A stretch of DNA of 64,000 nt from Paenibacillus plantiphilus (GCF_927798095.1 NZ_CAKMMF010000005.1:206988-270987); one strand, 5' to 3'; counted from the stretch's first letter, positions 27,720 through 37,850 are shown. Made by a program: numbers and translations. The notes: generated from the sequence alone by a model not told the origin.

Positions 27720-28088
27720 ATTGCAGCAGCTCCTTCCTGTTTGCAAAGCTGCAAAGCAGGGTATAAGTAAATAAACCGGTTATTATTCCCATTATTTGAT
27801 TCTAAATCTGACTTTAGACAACGGCCTGGGCGCGAAGTTAAGTGTTGTCGATGCAACCGTCATTAGTGGTTACATTATACCTTTTTTTCAATCTGCGGTG
27901 AGGAGGATTCGTACTGTCCCGCAATCTCCGTAATATCGAGGCTCCTCGATCATGGTGCGGATTGTTTTGTTCGATGCGGTGATTGCGCTATTTTCATAAA
28001 TAGCGATTGCTGCACTTATTGGTCAGATTACAGATCTCTCCACATATACATGGTAACAATATGGCCTGTATTGCGGGGAGGCAGAGGT
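27720..28088. other. Intergenic region between divergent genes
   Basis: About 370 bp between the helicase and the next plus-strand gene. It should hold both promoters, but no convincing pair of boxes was identified. No gene, repeat or hairpin of note was seen. Confidence 0.4.
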
Positions 28089-28520
28089 ATGGAGATGCTG
28101 GGATGGCGTGATGGTCTGGAAGGCAGATGGAGAGAGTGGAAGCAGCTTGAGGATGCTTTGGGGCGAACGCTGGCTGGAAGAACGGTGCTGCGAGTCGCGG
28201 GCAAGCGTCCGCCAAGAGGCATGACGACGGGTGCGGGCGCGCATTCCATGCGGCTGTCAGAAGGGCAGGAGGCAGCCGGAGCATATAATGCAGGCTTGGC
28301 TTGCTTCTGTCTGGGGGAGCTGGACACCGAGGGACGGGCAGCGTTTCTGGAGAATTGGCATAAGCGGCTTCAGTCTGGTGCTACTGCGATTGTTGCCGAT
28401 AGGCGAGGGAAAGGCTGTGAGACAGCATTCGAGCTGCATGAGCTGTTCGCAGCAGGTGGGACAGGAATTGATGTGCAGGTTGGGCGGACGTACTGGTGGG
28501 TTAGATACGAGGTTCGATAA
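28089..28520 (+). CDS. Hypothetical protein
   Basis: A 143-residue protein, Arg/Gly-rich in its first half. The C-terminal half (GELDTEGRAAFLENWHKRLQ, then GATAIVADRRGKG) is reminiscent of the end of a class I methyltransferase domain, but the SAM-binding glycine motif is not evident, so no function is assigned. The ATG at 28089 has GGGAGG 7 nt upstream. A terminator follows that also faces the NlpC/P60 gene. Confidence 0.55.
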   Translation: MEMLGWRDGLEGRWREWKQLEDALGRTLAGRTVLRVAGKRPPRGMTTGAGAHSMRLSEGQEAAGAYNAGLACFCLGELDTEGRAAFLENWHKRLQSGATAIVADRRGKGCETAFELHELFAAGGTGIDVQVGRTYWWVRYEVR

Positions 28521-28533
28521 GCTTGGATAGCAG

Positions 28534-28583
28534 AAAGACCGCAGCACGCTTGTCGGCTAGGACAAACGAACTGCGGCCTTCAT
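28534..28583. terminator. Hairpin between convergent genes
   Basis: AAGACCGCAG (28535-28544) pairs with CTGCGGCCTT (28571-28580) with one mismatch; an inner stem extends it. It sits between convergent genes. Confidence 0.55.
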
Positions 28584-28610
28584 GCACATCGTTATGATGC
28601 AGAGCTTGAT

Positions 28611-29111
28611 TTAATCGACGTCTCCGCCACCGTCTTGCTCTTCAGACGGCTCATCGGCATATTTCTCGAACGTTTCAGGGCTCATTACACGGCGTGCAGT
28701 CACATAGCGCTTCTGGTAGTAGGAATCACTGAGGCCGCTGATTGTAACGCCTTTGCTGGAGGAAGAGTGTGCGAACTTTCCATCTCCAACATAGATGCCA
28801 ACGTGCGAAATGCCTTTACCGCTCGTATTGAAGAATACGAGATCGCCTGGGATCAAGTCAGCCTTTGCGACCTTCTTGCCCAGCTTGGCTTGCGCCGAGG
28901 ATGAGTGCGGGATTTCGAGGTTGAGTTTCTTGAACACATACATCGTAAATCCGGAGCAATCGAATCCTTTAGTCGTAGTTCCACCGTAATGGTACGGTGT
29001 GCCGATTAGGTCTTTGATGTACCCGTCCATCTTGGAGTCAGCGAAAACGCTACCAACCTGGAATGCGAGCAATAAAGCAAGACCTAACAGCAAAGCAGAA
29101 ACCTTTTTCAA
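28611..29111 (-). CDS. Secreted NlpC/P60 cell-wall endopeptidase
   Basis: A 166-residue protein. A signal peptide (residues 1-24, ending VFADS) is followed by a minimal NlpC/P60 domain: catalytic Cys in TKGFDCSGFTMY, His in GISHVGIYVGDG, and KFAHSS as the third position. No LysM, SH3 or other binding module is present. A short acidic tail (PSEEQDGGGDVD) ends it. These enzymes cut gamma-D-Glu-diamino acid links in peptidoglycan. The start is a TTG (29111), 9 nt after AAGGGG. Probably a growth or cell-separation hydrolase. Confidence 0.9.
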   Translation of the reverse strand: MKKVSALLLGLALLLAFQVGSVFADSKMDGYIKDLIGTPYHYGGTTTKGFDCSGFTMYVFKKLNLEIPHSSSAQAKLGKKVAKADLIPGDLVFFNTSGKGISHVGIYVGDGKFAHSSSSKGVTISGLSDSYYQKRYVTARRVMSPETFEKYADEPSEEQDGGGDVD

Positions 29112-29661
29112 AAGATAGAACCCCTTCCAATGCCTACGAGGTTAGCTGTGGGGTTCGGTTGAAGGCTCCCTATGATCGCCTCTGGCTTCCGATTCATGCA
29201 ATGAGTTCGGACGTCGGCATCAATTCACCCAAGATGGTTCCCCCGTTTCCCTTGCGGGAATTCGGCAAATTTTTCATGCTGGAGTTAAGTATTCTGTTTT
29301 CCTGTCAGTTCTCCTTCTATGTTCACGATTTGTTCACAAATTAGAATTATTAGAGTGAAACCTTTTGACAAGTTATATCGTTATAGTTTAATGCGAGTTA
29401 TGCTCGGCTCCCTAAAGCCAGGAATACCAAGGGTTTTCCATCTACAGCTGCTTTAACGCACACACAGCAAGACCTCCGAAGACCACGTGAAAAGTGGTTT
29501 TCGGAGGTCTTTACTCATTTTCGAGCGGCTATACGGCATAGGCTGGAAGTTGCATAGATAGATATGGGAAAAGAGGCTAACGATGCATTTTGGATGCTGT
29601 GAGAGAGGCCTGCCTGTGCTGTGCTGTGTCCCAGGAAAGCAATCAGCTGGGGCGGGGACGG
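29112..29661. other. Intergenic region upstream of NlpC/P60 gene
   Basis: About 550 bp without a supported gene. It contains the NlpC upstream region and one strong hairpin (29469-29512, listed separately). A frame at 29453-29977 on the minus strand overlaps the next gene and is a shadow. Confidence 0.5.
29469..29514 (+). terminator. 18-bp hairpin, terminator-like
   Basis: AAGACCTCCGAAGACCAC (29469-29486) pairs with 29494-29511 (one wobble), then TTTACTCATTTT. It lies 150 bp past the end of the minus-strand membrane-protein gene and has no obvious upstream plus-strand gene, so its client transcript is unclear. Confidence 0.6.
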
Positions 29662-30558
29662 CTAGGTTTGCTTTGACTGCCATACATCGTATTGAGACGC
29701 GACCGTCCAAACCTTCATTATGGTGCGAATGAGCTGATAGCTTTGGTGAAGGATTAGCGCGAGAAGCCCTGCCCAGAGCATGGAGGCCGAAGCGAAGCTG
29801 ACGCTGACCAATATGCCGATTCCCCACATCAGGAGCGAGATGCCCGCCAGAGGAATCAAGTGGCGCAGGCCGCTCCACATCGAGCGCAGTGCGCCGTTGC
29901 CGGCTATGATGCCAAATTGTACGGCCAGGAAGAGCAGGTGGAGCAGCAGTGCCAGCACCACCCAGCCGCAAACCCAAGGTCCCAGCTGCTGGGCAAGCCC
30001 GTTTAAGCCGCTGCCGGTGAGCAGAAGATCAAGGGCACGCGGCAGCAGCCAGACGCCCGGAGCCAGCGCGAGTATTGTTTTGATGCAATAGAGCAGTGCG
30101 AAGGGCTTCCATGCGATGCGTATTCCTTGCAGGAATCGCGTTCCTCCATCATCTCTCGCATGGTGAAGAGAATGGAGCAATCCCGCATTGAGCAGAGGTG
30201 TCAGCAGCATGCGCGCGGCGAGAATACTGGCGAACAGCCATATATAAGGTTGTATGAGGTCTGTTTTCATGAGCTGGAATTGAGCCTCAGCCAGAAACAG
30301 CTGCACCGCATTCTCGGCGGGATTGCTGTCGGGATACCGCTTCAGGAGCGGGACAATAATGCCTTCGATGATCCGGTACAAGAAGAAGCCCCAGAGCAGC
30401 TCATAGAGAAATAAGAAGATTACAATGTAGAAATGCTTCATCGTTAGACGCCAGCCCTGCTTCAAATGGTTATTCAACCGCCGTTCCCCCTTTAACCCTG
30501 CAACCAGTGGCCGTACGATCCGCGTAACGGCTGGATTGGTTATTTTCAACATATACAT
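29662..30558 (-). CDS. Polytopic membrane protein
   Basis: A 298-residue protein with about five or six hydrophobic segments, the first at about residues 41-65 (HFYIVIFLFLYELLWGFFLY). No transporter or enzyme motif was recognised. It lies 28 bp after the M1 metallopeptidase gene on the same strand and is probably cotranscribed, so it may be a membrane partner of that peptidase. The ATG at 30558 is chosen from GGGGAG 11 nt upstream; the longer frame begins within the peptidase gene. Confidence 0.65.
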   Translation of the reverse strand: MYMLKITNPAVTRIVRPLVAGLKGERRLNNHLKQGWRLTMKHFYIVIFLFLYELLWGFFLYRIIEGIIVPLLKRYPDSNPAENAVQLFLAEAQFQLMKTDLIQPYIWLFASILAARMLLTPLLNAGLLHSLHHARDDGGTRFLQGIRIAWKPFALLYCIKTILALAPGVWLLPRALDLLLTGSGLNGLAQQLGPWVCGWVVLALLLHLLFLAVQFGIIAGNGALRSMWSGLRHLIPLAGISLLMWGIGILVSVSFASASMLWAGLLALILHQSYQLIRTIMKVWTVASQYDVWQSKQT

Positions 30559-30586
30559 GCTGCCTGATGCTCCCCTCTGACACTCA

Positions 30587-32587
30587 CTACCAGGCCAGAG
30601 AAGAGAACAGGACTTCAATCAGCTTGGCGACACCGATATTCCAGCGGGTGCGTGTCTTCTCGGGAAGCTCGGCCTTCATAAAATTATTAATCCGCTTATT
30701 GTCGAGCACATTGTTCATCTGCGGGTCTATGGCTGCCCATATCAATGGGGAGGAGTGGACGATTTTATACTGGATGTGCGCCTCTTGGCCTTGCCATATC
30801 TTCGGCATTGTCGTACCGTCGGCGAATTGAAAGATGATCGGAACCGGTCCGAGACTGCCGCCCAGCTTGCGAATGAGGATGACGGATTCATATTGCGGCG
30901 CTCCATTCTCGGTAACAGGCTGAACGTGAATGGACTCCACTGCGTAATCGGCCATTTGCTCGCCATAGACATATTGGCTGAAATAATCCGTCCATTTGGA
31001 CTTGGTCACTTGCTCCACGATGCGCTGGAAGTCAGCGGTGGAGGGGTGCTTGAACTTATACTTCTGGAAGTAGGTTCGCATGATTTTGCGCATCGTCTGG
31101 GCGCCTACCTGCTTCTCGATCCCGAACAGCACGAGCTTGGCGCGCATATAGACATTCTCTGCATAGTGATCGTGGCTGTTGTACGACCAGGACAGCTGCT
31201 TGAGCGGCGCAGGATCGGTCATATAGCTGGCTTCAATAGGCAGGTTGGGCTGTATGCCATATTCGCTTTCCATTACCTTGTCCTCGGCATAGGACGTAAA
31301 CCCTTCATCAAGCCAAGCCTCTTCGAATTCATTGGAGGCGACCATTCCGTACCAATACTGATGGCCGATCTCATGCACGACAGTGCGCTCAAGCTCATAG
31401 CCGGGGTTGTCGTTCTCTGCTGCGAATGAAGTGATCAGCGTTGGATATTCCATTCCGCCTGCTCCGTTGCCGCCTTTGGGAGGCACGACGATGGAGAGAG
31501 TGGAATAGGGGTAGGAGCCGTACCATTGCGCATACTTGGCCAGTGCTGACTTGGCTGCGTGCATGTAGCGATCCTTGAATTTGGCGTGCAGAGGGTCCAT
31601 ATACAGCTTAATCCGCACGCCTGGGATGCCGTCTGATGAGAATGGCTCCTCTGCATACACAAAGTCCGGCGAAGCGGCAAAGCCAAAATCATGGACATCA
31701 TCCGCATAGAATTGATAAATTTTGCGCCCTTCCTTGACGACCGTCTGCTTCGTCGGAAATCCGGTTGCTGCAACCTTGTATGCCTGCGGCACATTGATCT
31801 TCACGCTATAGATGCCAAAGTCGCTGTAAAATTCCGAGTTGCCGTGATATTGATGGACATTCCAGCCTTCCGCCGTTCTGCCGCGCGTTCCCGCCGTTTC
31901 ATAGACGCATAGCTTAGGGAACCATTGTCCTGCCATGACGAAATTTCCCGAATAGCCCATGCGAGCAAACACCTCGGGCAGCTTGACCTCGAACTGCAGC
32001 TTCAGCGTTACGCTCTTCCCGGGAGCTACCGGGTCTGGCAAGCGCAGCTTGGCAAGTGTTGTATCCTTCGTGTTGCCGTCATCCGGCTGGACATAGTGCA
32101 GACGAGGGAGAAGGCTCTCGCCCTCTGTCGTTGTCAGCGACCGCAGATGCATGTAGCCATTGCTGGCAGTGGTTGCCTTATCGCTGCGAAGCTGGCCTTT
32201 GGATTCGCGCATGAATGTCGAGTCCTTCGATTGAAACGCATTCGGATACATGTGAAAATAAAGCTCGGACACCGGATTTTTACCGGGGTTAATCCATGTG
32301 ACGGACTGCTCGCCGTGCAGCAGCTTGGTATCCTCATGCAGATGAACGTCGATATGGTACTCCACGACTCGTTTGCTGAGTGCCACCGGCTTCGGCTGCA
32401 TGATGGAATCCGGCTCCTGAACAACCTGAGGCGGACTAGGCTTTGGAGCGGTATTCGGTTTATCGGGGGCGAAAGCGTATGTATATTGCGAAACCCAGGC
32501 ATCCCCGAACCCTTGCTGGGCCGTCACTCCAAGCAGAGCGACGATAAGCGCAAAGAACAACAAACGTTTGGTGTGACGTGGCTTCAT
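30587..32587 (-). CDS. M1-family zinc metallopeptidase, exported
   Basis: A 666-residue protein. An N-terminal signal anchor (RLLFFALIVALLGVTAQQGF) is followed by a Pro-rich spacer, the M1 beta domain, and a gluzincin core: GGMEYP (the GAMEN-loop equivalent), then VVHEIGHQYWYG (HExxH) and EAWLDEGF with the third Zn ligand Glu. Predicted aminopeptidase acting outside the membrane. The ATG at 32587 is chosen from GGAGGG 9 nt upstream. First gene of a two-gene operon with the membrane protein downstream. The ERAP-like C-terminal helical domain of long aminopeptidases is absent. Confidence 0.9.
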   Translation of the reverse strand: MKPRHTKRLLFFALIVALLGVTAQQGFGDAWVSQYTYAFAPDKPNTAPKPSPPQVVQEPDSIMQPKPVALSKRVVEYHIDVHLHEDTKLLHGEQSVTWINPGKNPVSELYFHMYPNAFQSKDSTFMRESKGQLRSDKATTASNGYMHLRSLTTTEGESLLPRLHYVQPDDGNTKDTTLAKLRLPDPVAPGKSVTLKLQFEVKLPEVFARMGYSGNFVMAGQWFPKLCVYETAGTRGRTAEGWNVHQYHGNSEFYSDFGIYSVKINVPQAYKVAATGFPTKQTVVKEGRKIYQFYADDVHDFGFAASPDFVYAEEPFSSDGIPGVRIKLYMDPLHAKFKDRYMHAAKSALAKYAQWYGSYPYSTLSIVVPPKGGNGAGGMEYPTLITSFAAENDNPGYELERTVVHEIGHQYWYGMVASNEFEEAWLDEGFTSYAEDKVMESEYGIQPNLPIEASYMTDPAPLKQLSWSYNSHDHYAENVYMRAKLVLFGIEKQVGAQTMRKIMRTYFQKYKFKHPSTADFQRIVEQVTKSKWTDYFSQYVYGEQMADYAVESIHVQPVTENGAPQYESVILIRKLGGSLGPVPIIFQFADGTTMPKIWQGQEAHIQYKIVHSSPLIWAAIDPQMNNVLDNKRINNFMKAELPEKTRTRWNIGVAKLIEVLFSSLAW

Positions 32588-32604
32588 GGAACGATTCCCT
32601 CCCG

Positions 32605-32633
32605 TTGACAAGCATCTACAGCATGTATATGTT
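32605..32633 (+). promoter_or_regulatory. Possible promoter for ywhD
   Basis: TTGACA (32605-32610), 17 bp, TATGTT (32628-32633). The -10 is imperfect. It lies about 140 bp before the ywhD start. Confidence 0.4.
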
Positions 32634-32774
32634 TGCTTTTCACGGATTATTAGCTAAAATGGAATTAATGTGTGGACATGCGGGAAATCCGCGCCAGATA
32701 TGGGTTTGAGCCAGTTGGTGATCCTTCACTTGCGAAATCGTGGAAAGCATATAATAGATGGGAGCGAAGCTTGG

Positions 32775-33323
32775 ATGACAGAGCAAGGACAAGGACAGGA
32801 GCAGCCTGCGGGCAGCGCGGCAGGGACACCGGAGAAGAAAGAGAAGCGGTCGCTTGCGCTCAATGTAGTGAGCAACAAGGAGCACAAGGGCTTTGGAGCA
32901 GGAACGATTGATCTGAGCAATGTAGCTTGTGTCATTATTGACAATGGCGAGGCTTACATTGATGTAGGCGCCATGCACGCCAAGAGCAAAGTGGAGAAGG
33001 GTATCAAATTCAGCACGAACAAAGAGGATGTGCCTAACGGACGGCTCTGCTGGATCGTATGGGTAGCAGTCGATCGGAATGAGGAAGGCTCGTATTATGC
33101 CGGGGCAACAGCATGTCCAATGCTGGTGGACACCGAGGCGCGGCGCGGATGGAAGATTCTTGCCCAGCATGTGAACAACCTGGATTATGCGATCAAGCGC
33201 AAATACGTGCTGAACGAGCTTGGCGAGGAAGAGAAGGCTGCGCTGCAGCGCCTGCTTATTGCGCACAATGAAGAATGGTGGAATCGTTCACCAGAGGAAC
33301 TGAAGCAAGGACTTTCCGTTTAA
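32775..33323 (+). CDS. ywhD: YwhD family protein
   Basis: A 182-residue cytoplasmic protein. After a Gln/Gly-rich start, NKEHKGFGAGTIDLSNV, GAMHAKSKVEKGIKFS, NKEDVPNGRLCWIVWVAVDR and YYAGATACPM follow the B. subtilis YwhD sequence closely. Its molecular function is not known. In B. subtilis it lies next to pbpG, speE and speB, and the same genes are nearby here (37.9-42 kb), though two other genes intervene. The ATG at 32775 has GGGAG 10 nt upstream; the longer frame upstream has no site. Confidence 0.9.
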   Translation: MTEQGQGQEQPAGSAAGTPEKKEKRSLALNVVSNKEHKGFGAGTIDLSNVACVIIDNGEAYIDVGAMHAKSKVEKGIKFSTNKEDVPNGRLCWIVWVAVDRNEEGSYYAGATACPMLVDTEARRGWKILAQHVNNLDYAIKRKYVLNELGEEEKAALQRLLIAHNEEWWNRSPEELKQGLSV

Positions 33324-33350
33324 ATGCTTTTTAATGAAGGAAGATAGCGA

Positions 33351-33400
33351 GGGCTGTTCGGCAGCGGGTTAATAGGCCTGCTTGCCGGACAGCTCTATTT
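33351..33400 (+). terminator. Terminator after ywhD
   Basis: GGCTGTTCGGCAGC pairs with GCTTGCCGGACAGCT across a 15-nt loop, then CTATTTTG. Confidence 0.7.
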
Positions 33401-33523
33401 TGCATGTGTGATGTTAATTGTATGTCAGATAAATTTTGGTTAAGCGGTTAAAATAAGTTGAAACTGCTACATGAGCGGGATAAAATGTTAGATAAACTAA
33501 CACGAAAAAAGGGAGAGAACAGC

Positions 33524-35632
33524 ATGATCATCCTTGCACCATTCCTGTTTCTAATGAACCGTCTTGCCTATTGGAAGAAATTCGTACTCATCGGCTTGCT
33601 GTTCGTCATCCCGATCACGCTGCTCACAGTAGATGCCTTTCGTTCGATGCAGACCTCGATCGGGCTTACAATGAAGGAGCGCGAGGGGGTAGCCTATCTG
33701 AAGCCGCTCAAGGAAATGCTGATGGCGCTTCAGCGGCATCGCGGCGTAGCCAATGGCTTCCTTAATGGCGAGAGGGAATCAAAGACACAGCTGGACGAGA
33801 TTGAGATTGATATTCAGAACGGGCTGGCCTTTGTGGATGCTGTTCATGCGTCTCATGAGGATACCTTCGGCGCTCCGAAGCGCTGGGATGAAATAAAAGC
33901 GGAGTGGACACTATTGGTTGACCAATACAGCGGAATGGCTGCGGCAGAGAGCTTCAAGCGCCATAGCGAGCTTATTGATGGTCTGCTTGACTACATGGTC
34001 GTGATCTCTGATGCGTCGAATTTGACATTGGACAATGAAATTGAAACTTATTATTTGATGGATATGGCTGTGAACCGGATTCCTCTATTGATGGAGAAGG
34101 TTGGCAAGTCGCGTGGTCAAGGAAGAGGGATACTGGCCGCAGGGACGATTAGTGCAGAGCAGAAAATAGAGATGATGCTGGATATGGACCGTGTGGAGAG
34201 CTCGCTAGATGGATTGGACAAGGATTGGATCAATGCTCGGAGCTCGCAGTTGAACGTCTCTTCTCTTGAGGGATTGTATAATACGAATGCGACCGCTGCG
34301 AGACAGTATGCTGCAATTGTAGAGAGGGAGATTATTGACGAAGCCTTCTTGATTAAGCCAGCCCACTATTTTGACGAAGGAACCAAGGTTATCGATGCAA
34401 GCTCGGCGCTCTATAACGAGACGTCCAAACTGCTGGATGAGCGGCTGGCGGAGCGGATAGAGGGAATGAAATTCAAGCGAGGTACTCTTATCCTGACGCT
34501 TGGCATAAGTATTGTGCTGGTTGCTATGTTTTTTGCCGCATTCTATATCAATGTCCAGCGTGCAGTAAGGAGATTGGAGCAGGATTCTGCGAGAATGGCT
34601 GATGGCGATCTAAGCATCCGCATCGAGCTTGCAACGAAGGATGAGCTAATGCGGGTCGGAGAAGCGTTCAATCGGATGGCCGCGAGCTTCGGTGAAGTTC
34701 TGCGGGGCAATCAGGCGGTAGCGGAGCAGGTAGCTGCATCCTCGGAGGAGCTGGAGGCAACGGCGGGCCAATCTGTTGATGCCGTTCATTATATTGCGGA
34801 GATTATGCGGGAAATTGCAAACGAGGCTGACAATCAAGCCCATAGCGCAGACCAGAATGCTACGGCGATGTCAGAGATGGCAGGTGGCATTGGGCGGATT
34901 GCCGAGACAACCTCTACTGTTAACGAGGTGGCGTCGGCGGTGGCGACGGAAGCTAAAAATGGCAGGAATACTGTGAAGCAGGCGGCAGAACAGATGACAG
35001 TCATTCGCAATAATACGGGGGAGACTGCCGAGGCCGTCGAGAAGCTGCGCGTACAATCGGAACAGATAGGCTCAATCGTTACACTCATCACCAATCTGGC
35101 TCGCCAGACCAATCTGCTTGCGCTGAATGCGAATATTGAAGCGGCTCGTGCCGGAGAGCAGGGCAAAGGGTTCGCTGTTGTTGCCCAGGAGGTGCGCAAG
35201 CTGGCGGAGCAATCCCGTGAAGCTGCCGAGAATATCGGCGGTCTTGTAAGTGAGATGCAAGCTTATGCGGACGGGGCATCCAAGCGGATGGTGGACGGAG
35301 TTGCGGAGGCTGCCAAAGGAATTGTCGCTATGAACGAGGTGAGCGGCATGTTCGGCACAATTCTGGCTGCAGTCGAGCAGGTTGCCCGTCAGGTGGAAGA
35401 AATATCGGCGGCGACCGAGCAGATGTCAGCCGGTACGCAGCAGATAACGGCCTCCATCCACGAGTCGCTTGGCTATGCCAGTCAAGGAGCGAGCAAGGCG
35501 CAGCAGGTAACCGCATCGACACAGGAGCAGCTGGCATCCATGGAGGAAGTTTTGGCGGCATCGGGATCGCTCAGCGCGATGGCGGGGAGGCTGCAGGATT
35601 CCTTGCAGAGATTTCGAGTGGAGAGTCATTAG
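33524..35632 (+). CDS. Methyl-accepting chemotaxis protein
   Basis: A 702-residue transmembrane receptor. TM1 ([20 protein letters not shown], residues 18-37) and TM2 (about 326-350) enclose an extracellular sensor of ~290 residues containing [14 protein letters not shown], reminiscent of NIT (nitrate/nitrite-type) sensor domains. HAMP follows ([20 protein letters not shown]). The long cytoplasmic coiled coil carries the conserved hairpin tip [20 protein letters not shown] that contacts CheA and CheW. The ATG at 33524 lies after GGGAGAG. The signal sensed is unknown. No che genes adjoin it. Confidence 0.93.
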   Translation: MIILAPFLFLMNRLAYWKKFVLIGLLFVIPITLLTVDAFRSMQTSIGLTMKEREGVAYLKPLKEMLMALQRHRGVANGFLNGERESKTQLDEIEIDIQNGLAFVDAVHASHEDTFGAPKRWDEIKAEWTLLVDQYSGMAAAESFKRHSELIDGLLDYMVVISDASNLTLDNEIETYYLMDMAVNRIPLLMEKVGKSRGQGRGILAAGTISAEQKIEMMLDMDRVESSLDGLDKDWINARSSQLNVSSLEGLYNTNATAARQYAAIVEREIIDEAFLIKPAHYFDEGTKVIDASSALYNETSKLLDERLAERIEGMKFKRGTLILTLGISIVLVAMFFAAFYINVQRAVRRLEQDSARMADGDLSIRIELATKDELMRVGEAFNRMAASFGEVLRGNQAVAEQVAASSEELEATAGQSVDAVHYIAEIMREIANEADNQAHSADQNATAMSEMAGGIGRIAETTSTVNEVASAVATEAKNGRNTVKQAAEQMTVIRNNTGETAEAVEKLRVQSEQIGSIVTLITNLARQTNLLALNANIEAARAGEQGKGFAVVAQEVRKLAEQSREAAENIGGLVSEMQAYADGASKRMVDGVAEAAKGIVAMNEVSGMFGTILAAVEQVARQVEEISAATEQMSAGTQQITASIHESLGYASQGASKAQQVTASTQEQLASMEEVLAASGSLSAMAGRLQDSLQRFRVESH

Positions 35633-35730
35633 ACGGGAGGGACGGCTTGCTTGCCGCAAAGCTTATTGATAAGTGCCTGAACAATGCCTATTATTAGAGG
35701 TAATCTGCGATTGTATCAGGAGGGATTTCT

Positions 35731-36795
35731 TTGTTGTATAGAAAATCGATAGAAACGCTCTCGCCTTATATACCGGGCTTTCAGCCGGCTATGGACGGTA
35801 CTGTTATCAAGATCAACTCTAACGAGAATCCGTATCCGCCTTCACCTAAGGTCAAGGAGCTGCTTGGCGGCTTTGACTTTAGACAGCTGCGTTATTATCC
35901 TGATGCGACAAGCCAGCCTCTCAGGGAGCTGATCGGCGCTCAGCATGGGCTGTCGAGCAAGCAAGTACTGTGCGGCAACGGCTCTGATGAAGTAATTTCA
36001 CTCATCTTCAAAGTCTTTTTCGAGGAGGGCGATACGATTGCCACGCCTTATCCGACCTATACATTTTACAAGTCGGTAGCGGACATCATTAATGTTGGGG
36101 TCGCCTTTGTGGACACAGCGGAGGATTTCGCAATCGACTTGCAGGGATTAGTGAATACCGGCGCCAAAGGCATCTTTATCGCTAATCCGAATGCGCAGAC
36201 TGGCCGGCTGCTGCCGCTGCAACGTATTGAGGAGCTGCTGAACAATTATAGCGGACTTGTAGTTATAGATGAGGCTTATATCGATTTTGCCGGACAAGAG
36301 TCATCGGCCTGTCATCTGCTTGGGACCTATTCGAATCTTATCGTGCTGCGCACCTTCTCCAAATCCTATTCCCTATGCGGTATCCGCGTTGGGTTCTGCT
36401 TGGCTGACGAGTCGTTGATCCAAGCGATGGACAAATGCCGGGACTCCTATAATGTGAACCATCTGAGCCAGGTGATTGCTGCCGCAGCCTTCCGGGATCG
36501 GGAATATTTGGAGGCAACGGTGAAGCGGGTTGTGGACACGCGGGACATGCTGGCGGATGAACTCCGCAATCTCGGCTTTACAGTCTACCCATCCGAAGCG
36601 AATTTCCTGCTATGCCAGCCGCATGGGCGCAGCGCGTCCGATATTTATGATTACTTAAAGGCGCAGCAGATTTATGTCAGACATTTCGATTCGCCGCGTC
36701 TGTCAGACAAGCTGCGAATCGCGATTGGAACGGAGCAGGAAGTAGAGATCCTGCTGCGGCATTTGCGTGAATATGCAGGAAGCGACCCGATTTAA
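35731..36795 (+). CDS. hisC: HisC-like aminotransferase
   Basis: A 354-residue PLP-dependent class I/II aminotransferase with histidinol-phosphate aminotransferase architecture. N-terminal KINSNENPYPPSPKV, GNGSDEVISLIF, VVIDEAYIDF, and the Schiff-base Lys in TFSKSYSLCGIRVGF. The usual NPNNPTG loop reads NPNAQTG, a Pro-to-Gln change. It should convert imidazole-acetol phosphate to histidinol phosphate, or act on aromatic 2-oxo acids. It is not in a his operon, so it may be a second copy or a different specificity. TTG start, 7 nt after AGGAGG. A terminator follows. Confidence 0.85.
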   Translation: MLYRKSIETLSPYIPGFQPAMDGTVIKINSNENPYPPSPKVKELLGGFDFRQLRYYPDATSQPLRELIGAQHGLSSKQVLCGNGSDEVISLIFKVFFEEGDTIATPYPTYTFYKSVADIINVGVAFVDTAEDFAIDLQGLVNTGAKGIFIANPNAQTGRLLPLQRIEELLNNYSGLVVIDEAYIDFAGQESSACHLLGTYSNLIVLRTFSKSYSLCGIRVGFCLADESLIQAMDKCRDSYNVNHLSQVIAAAAFRDREYLEATVKRVVDTRDMLADELRNLGFTVYPSEANFLLCQPHGRSASDIYDYLKAQQIYVRHFDSPRLSDKLRIAIGTEQEVEILLRHLREYAGSDPI

Positions 36796-36843
36796 TTAAG
36801 CACAGCAATGCTAGGGTGTACTTCAGGTCATGAGTGTGAGAAT

Positions 36844-36896
36844 AAACAAGCTGCTCGGCGAGTCACCTGCACAGGACTTGAGGGCAGCTTGTTTTG
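36844..36896 (+). terminator. Terminator after hisC-like gene
   Basis: Perfect 11-bp stem AAACAAGCTGC (36844-36854) with 36884-36894, then TTG. Confidence 0.7.
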
Positions 36897-37260
36897 ATGT
36901 TCATGCCACCCTGTCTATTTGAATAATGGCAACATACTGTAACTCGGAAAAGGGATCCAGCTCGTCGATAATGATTGGCTGCGATCATAAGGGGAATACA
37001 AATGAAGCTTCCACTGATAATAAGTGGGTGATCCGTAATGCTAGCGGATGATACTGCTAAGTTGGATCAAACAGGCGGGCTGCGCAGGGGGATGTTCTAG
37101 CGAACGCCGTTATTCGCGGCTCTATTAGCAGTAAGTAACTACACAACCGCAAAATTCACATCAAACCCTGCCGCATCTCGCCGAAGTTACTGCACAAATA
37201 GATCGACTATCATTCGCAGACAGAGTAATCAGTGTTTTCAGGTTTGTTTACTGTTGTACA

Positions 37261-37486
37261 GCGGTGGCCAGAGTGTTTTCGGCAGCTCATTGTCAGCTGT
37301 AAGACGGAAATTCATGCTTATAGCGCAACTCGCCTCGCTTTTTCGTTCTGTAAGACGGAATTTCATTCTTACAGCGGTGGCCAGAGTGTTTTCGGCAGCT
37401 CATTGTTAGCTGTAAGACGGAAATTCATGCTTATAGCGAAGCTCGCTCCGTTTTTTCGTTCTGTAAGCAGGAATTTCATTCTTACA
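37261..37486. repeat. Tandem 113-bp repeat, two copies
   Basis: Copies 37261-37373 and 37374-37486 begin GCGGTGGCCAGAGTGTTTTC and are the same length, differing at roughly a dozen positions. Each holds two 27-nt palindromes. Confidence 0.85.
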
Positions 37487-37487
37487 G
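37297..37487. repeat. 27-nt palindrome family, four copies
   Basis: Units of exactly 27 nt, CTGTAAG-N13-CTTACAG, at 37297-37323, 37348-37374, 37410-37436 and 37461-37487. The first and third end CTTATAG. The centre usually reads ACGGAA then TTC. Relatives occur at 45944-45970, 45995-46021 (degenerate) and 46108-46134. Confidence 0.8.
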
Positions 37488-37784
37488 AGATCGTAGGGGG
37501 ATTAGGCGGCTCATTGCTATCAGAAAGATGGTACATGCTTGCGGCGGATGTAGTTTCTGTGAATCTCAGTCAGCTGTTAGTTGGTTTTCAAGACGAGGTG
37601 GGAGCAACGGTTGAAGCAGCGAGCATACCTTCCTTCGGGGATGTCCGTTTACTGTTGAGCGATGAGGAGGCTGACCCATTAGCAGCGAATCTGCGTACGG
37701 GACAGCCTTAGCATTTTCAATAGTCTATTCTCAGAGCATCCTCAGAGCATTCTCAGAGCATCTTTAGTTCATCCGCATTGCATT

Positions 37785-37850
37785 CATTGCATCCTCATTC
37801 CATCCTCATTCCATCCTCAGTGCATCCTCAGTGCATCTTCAGTGCATCTC
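37785..37850. repeat. 11-bp tandem array, CATCCTCAGTG-like
   Basis: Five to six units of 11 bp (CATCCTCATTC then CATCCTCAGTG), with looser copies on both sides from 37730 to the PBP stop at 37913. The period is not a multiple of three. Confidence 0.75.

Noticed and set aside
37297..37487. Possible CRISPR array: four 27-nt repeats spaced 24, 35 and 24 nt
   Set aside because: The 'spacers' themselves repeat because the unit is a 113-bp duplication, other copies stand alone 8 kb away, and no cas genes are present.
37232..37711. 159-codon frame in the spacer before the PBP gene
   Set aside because: Made of the 113-bp repeat and palindromes, with no ribosome site and internal repetition caused by DNA repeats.
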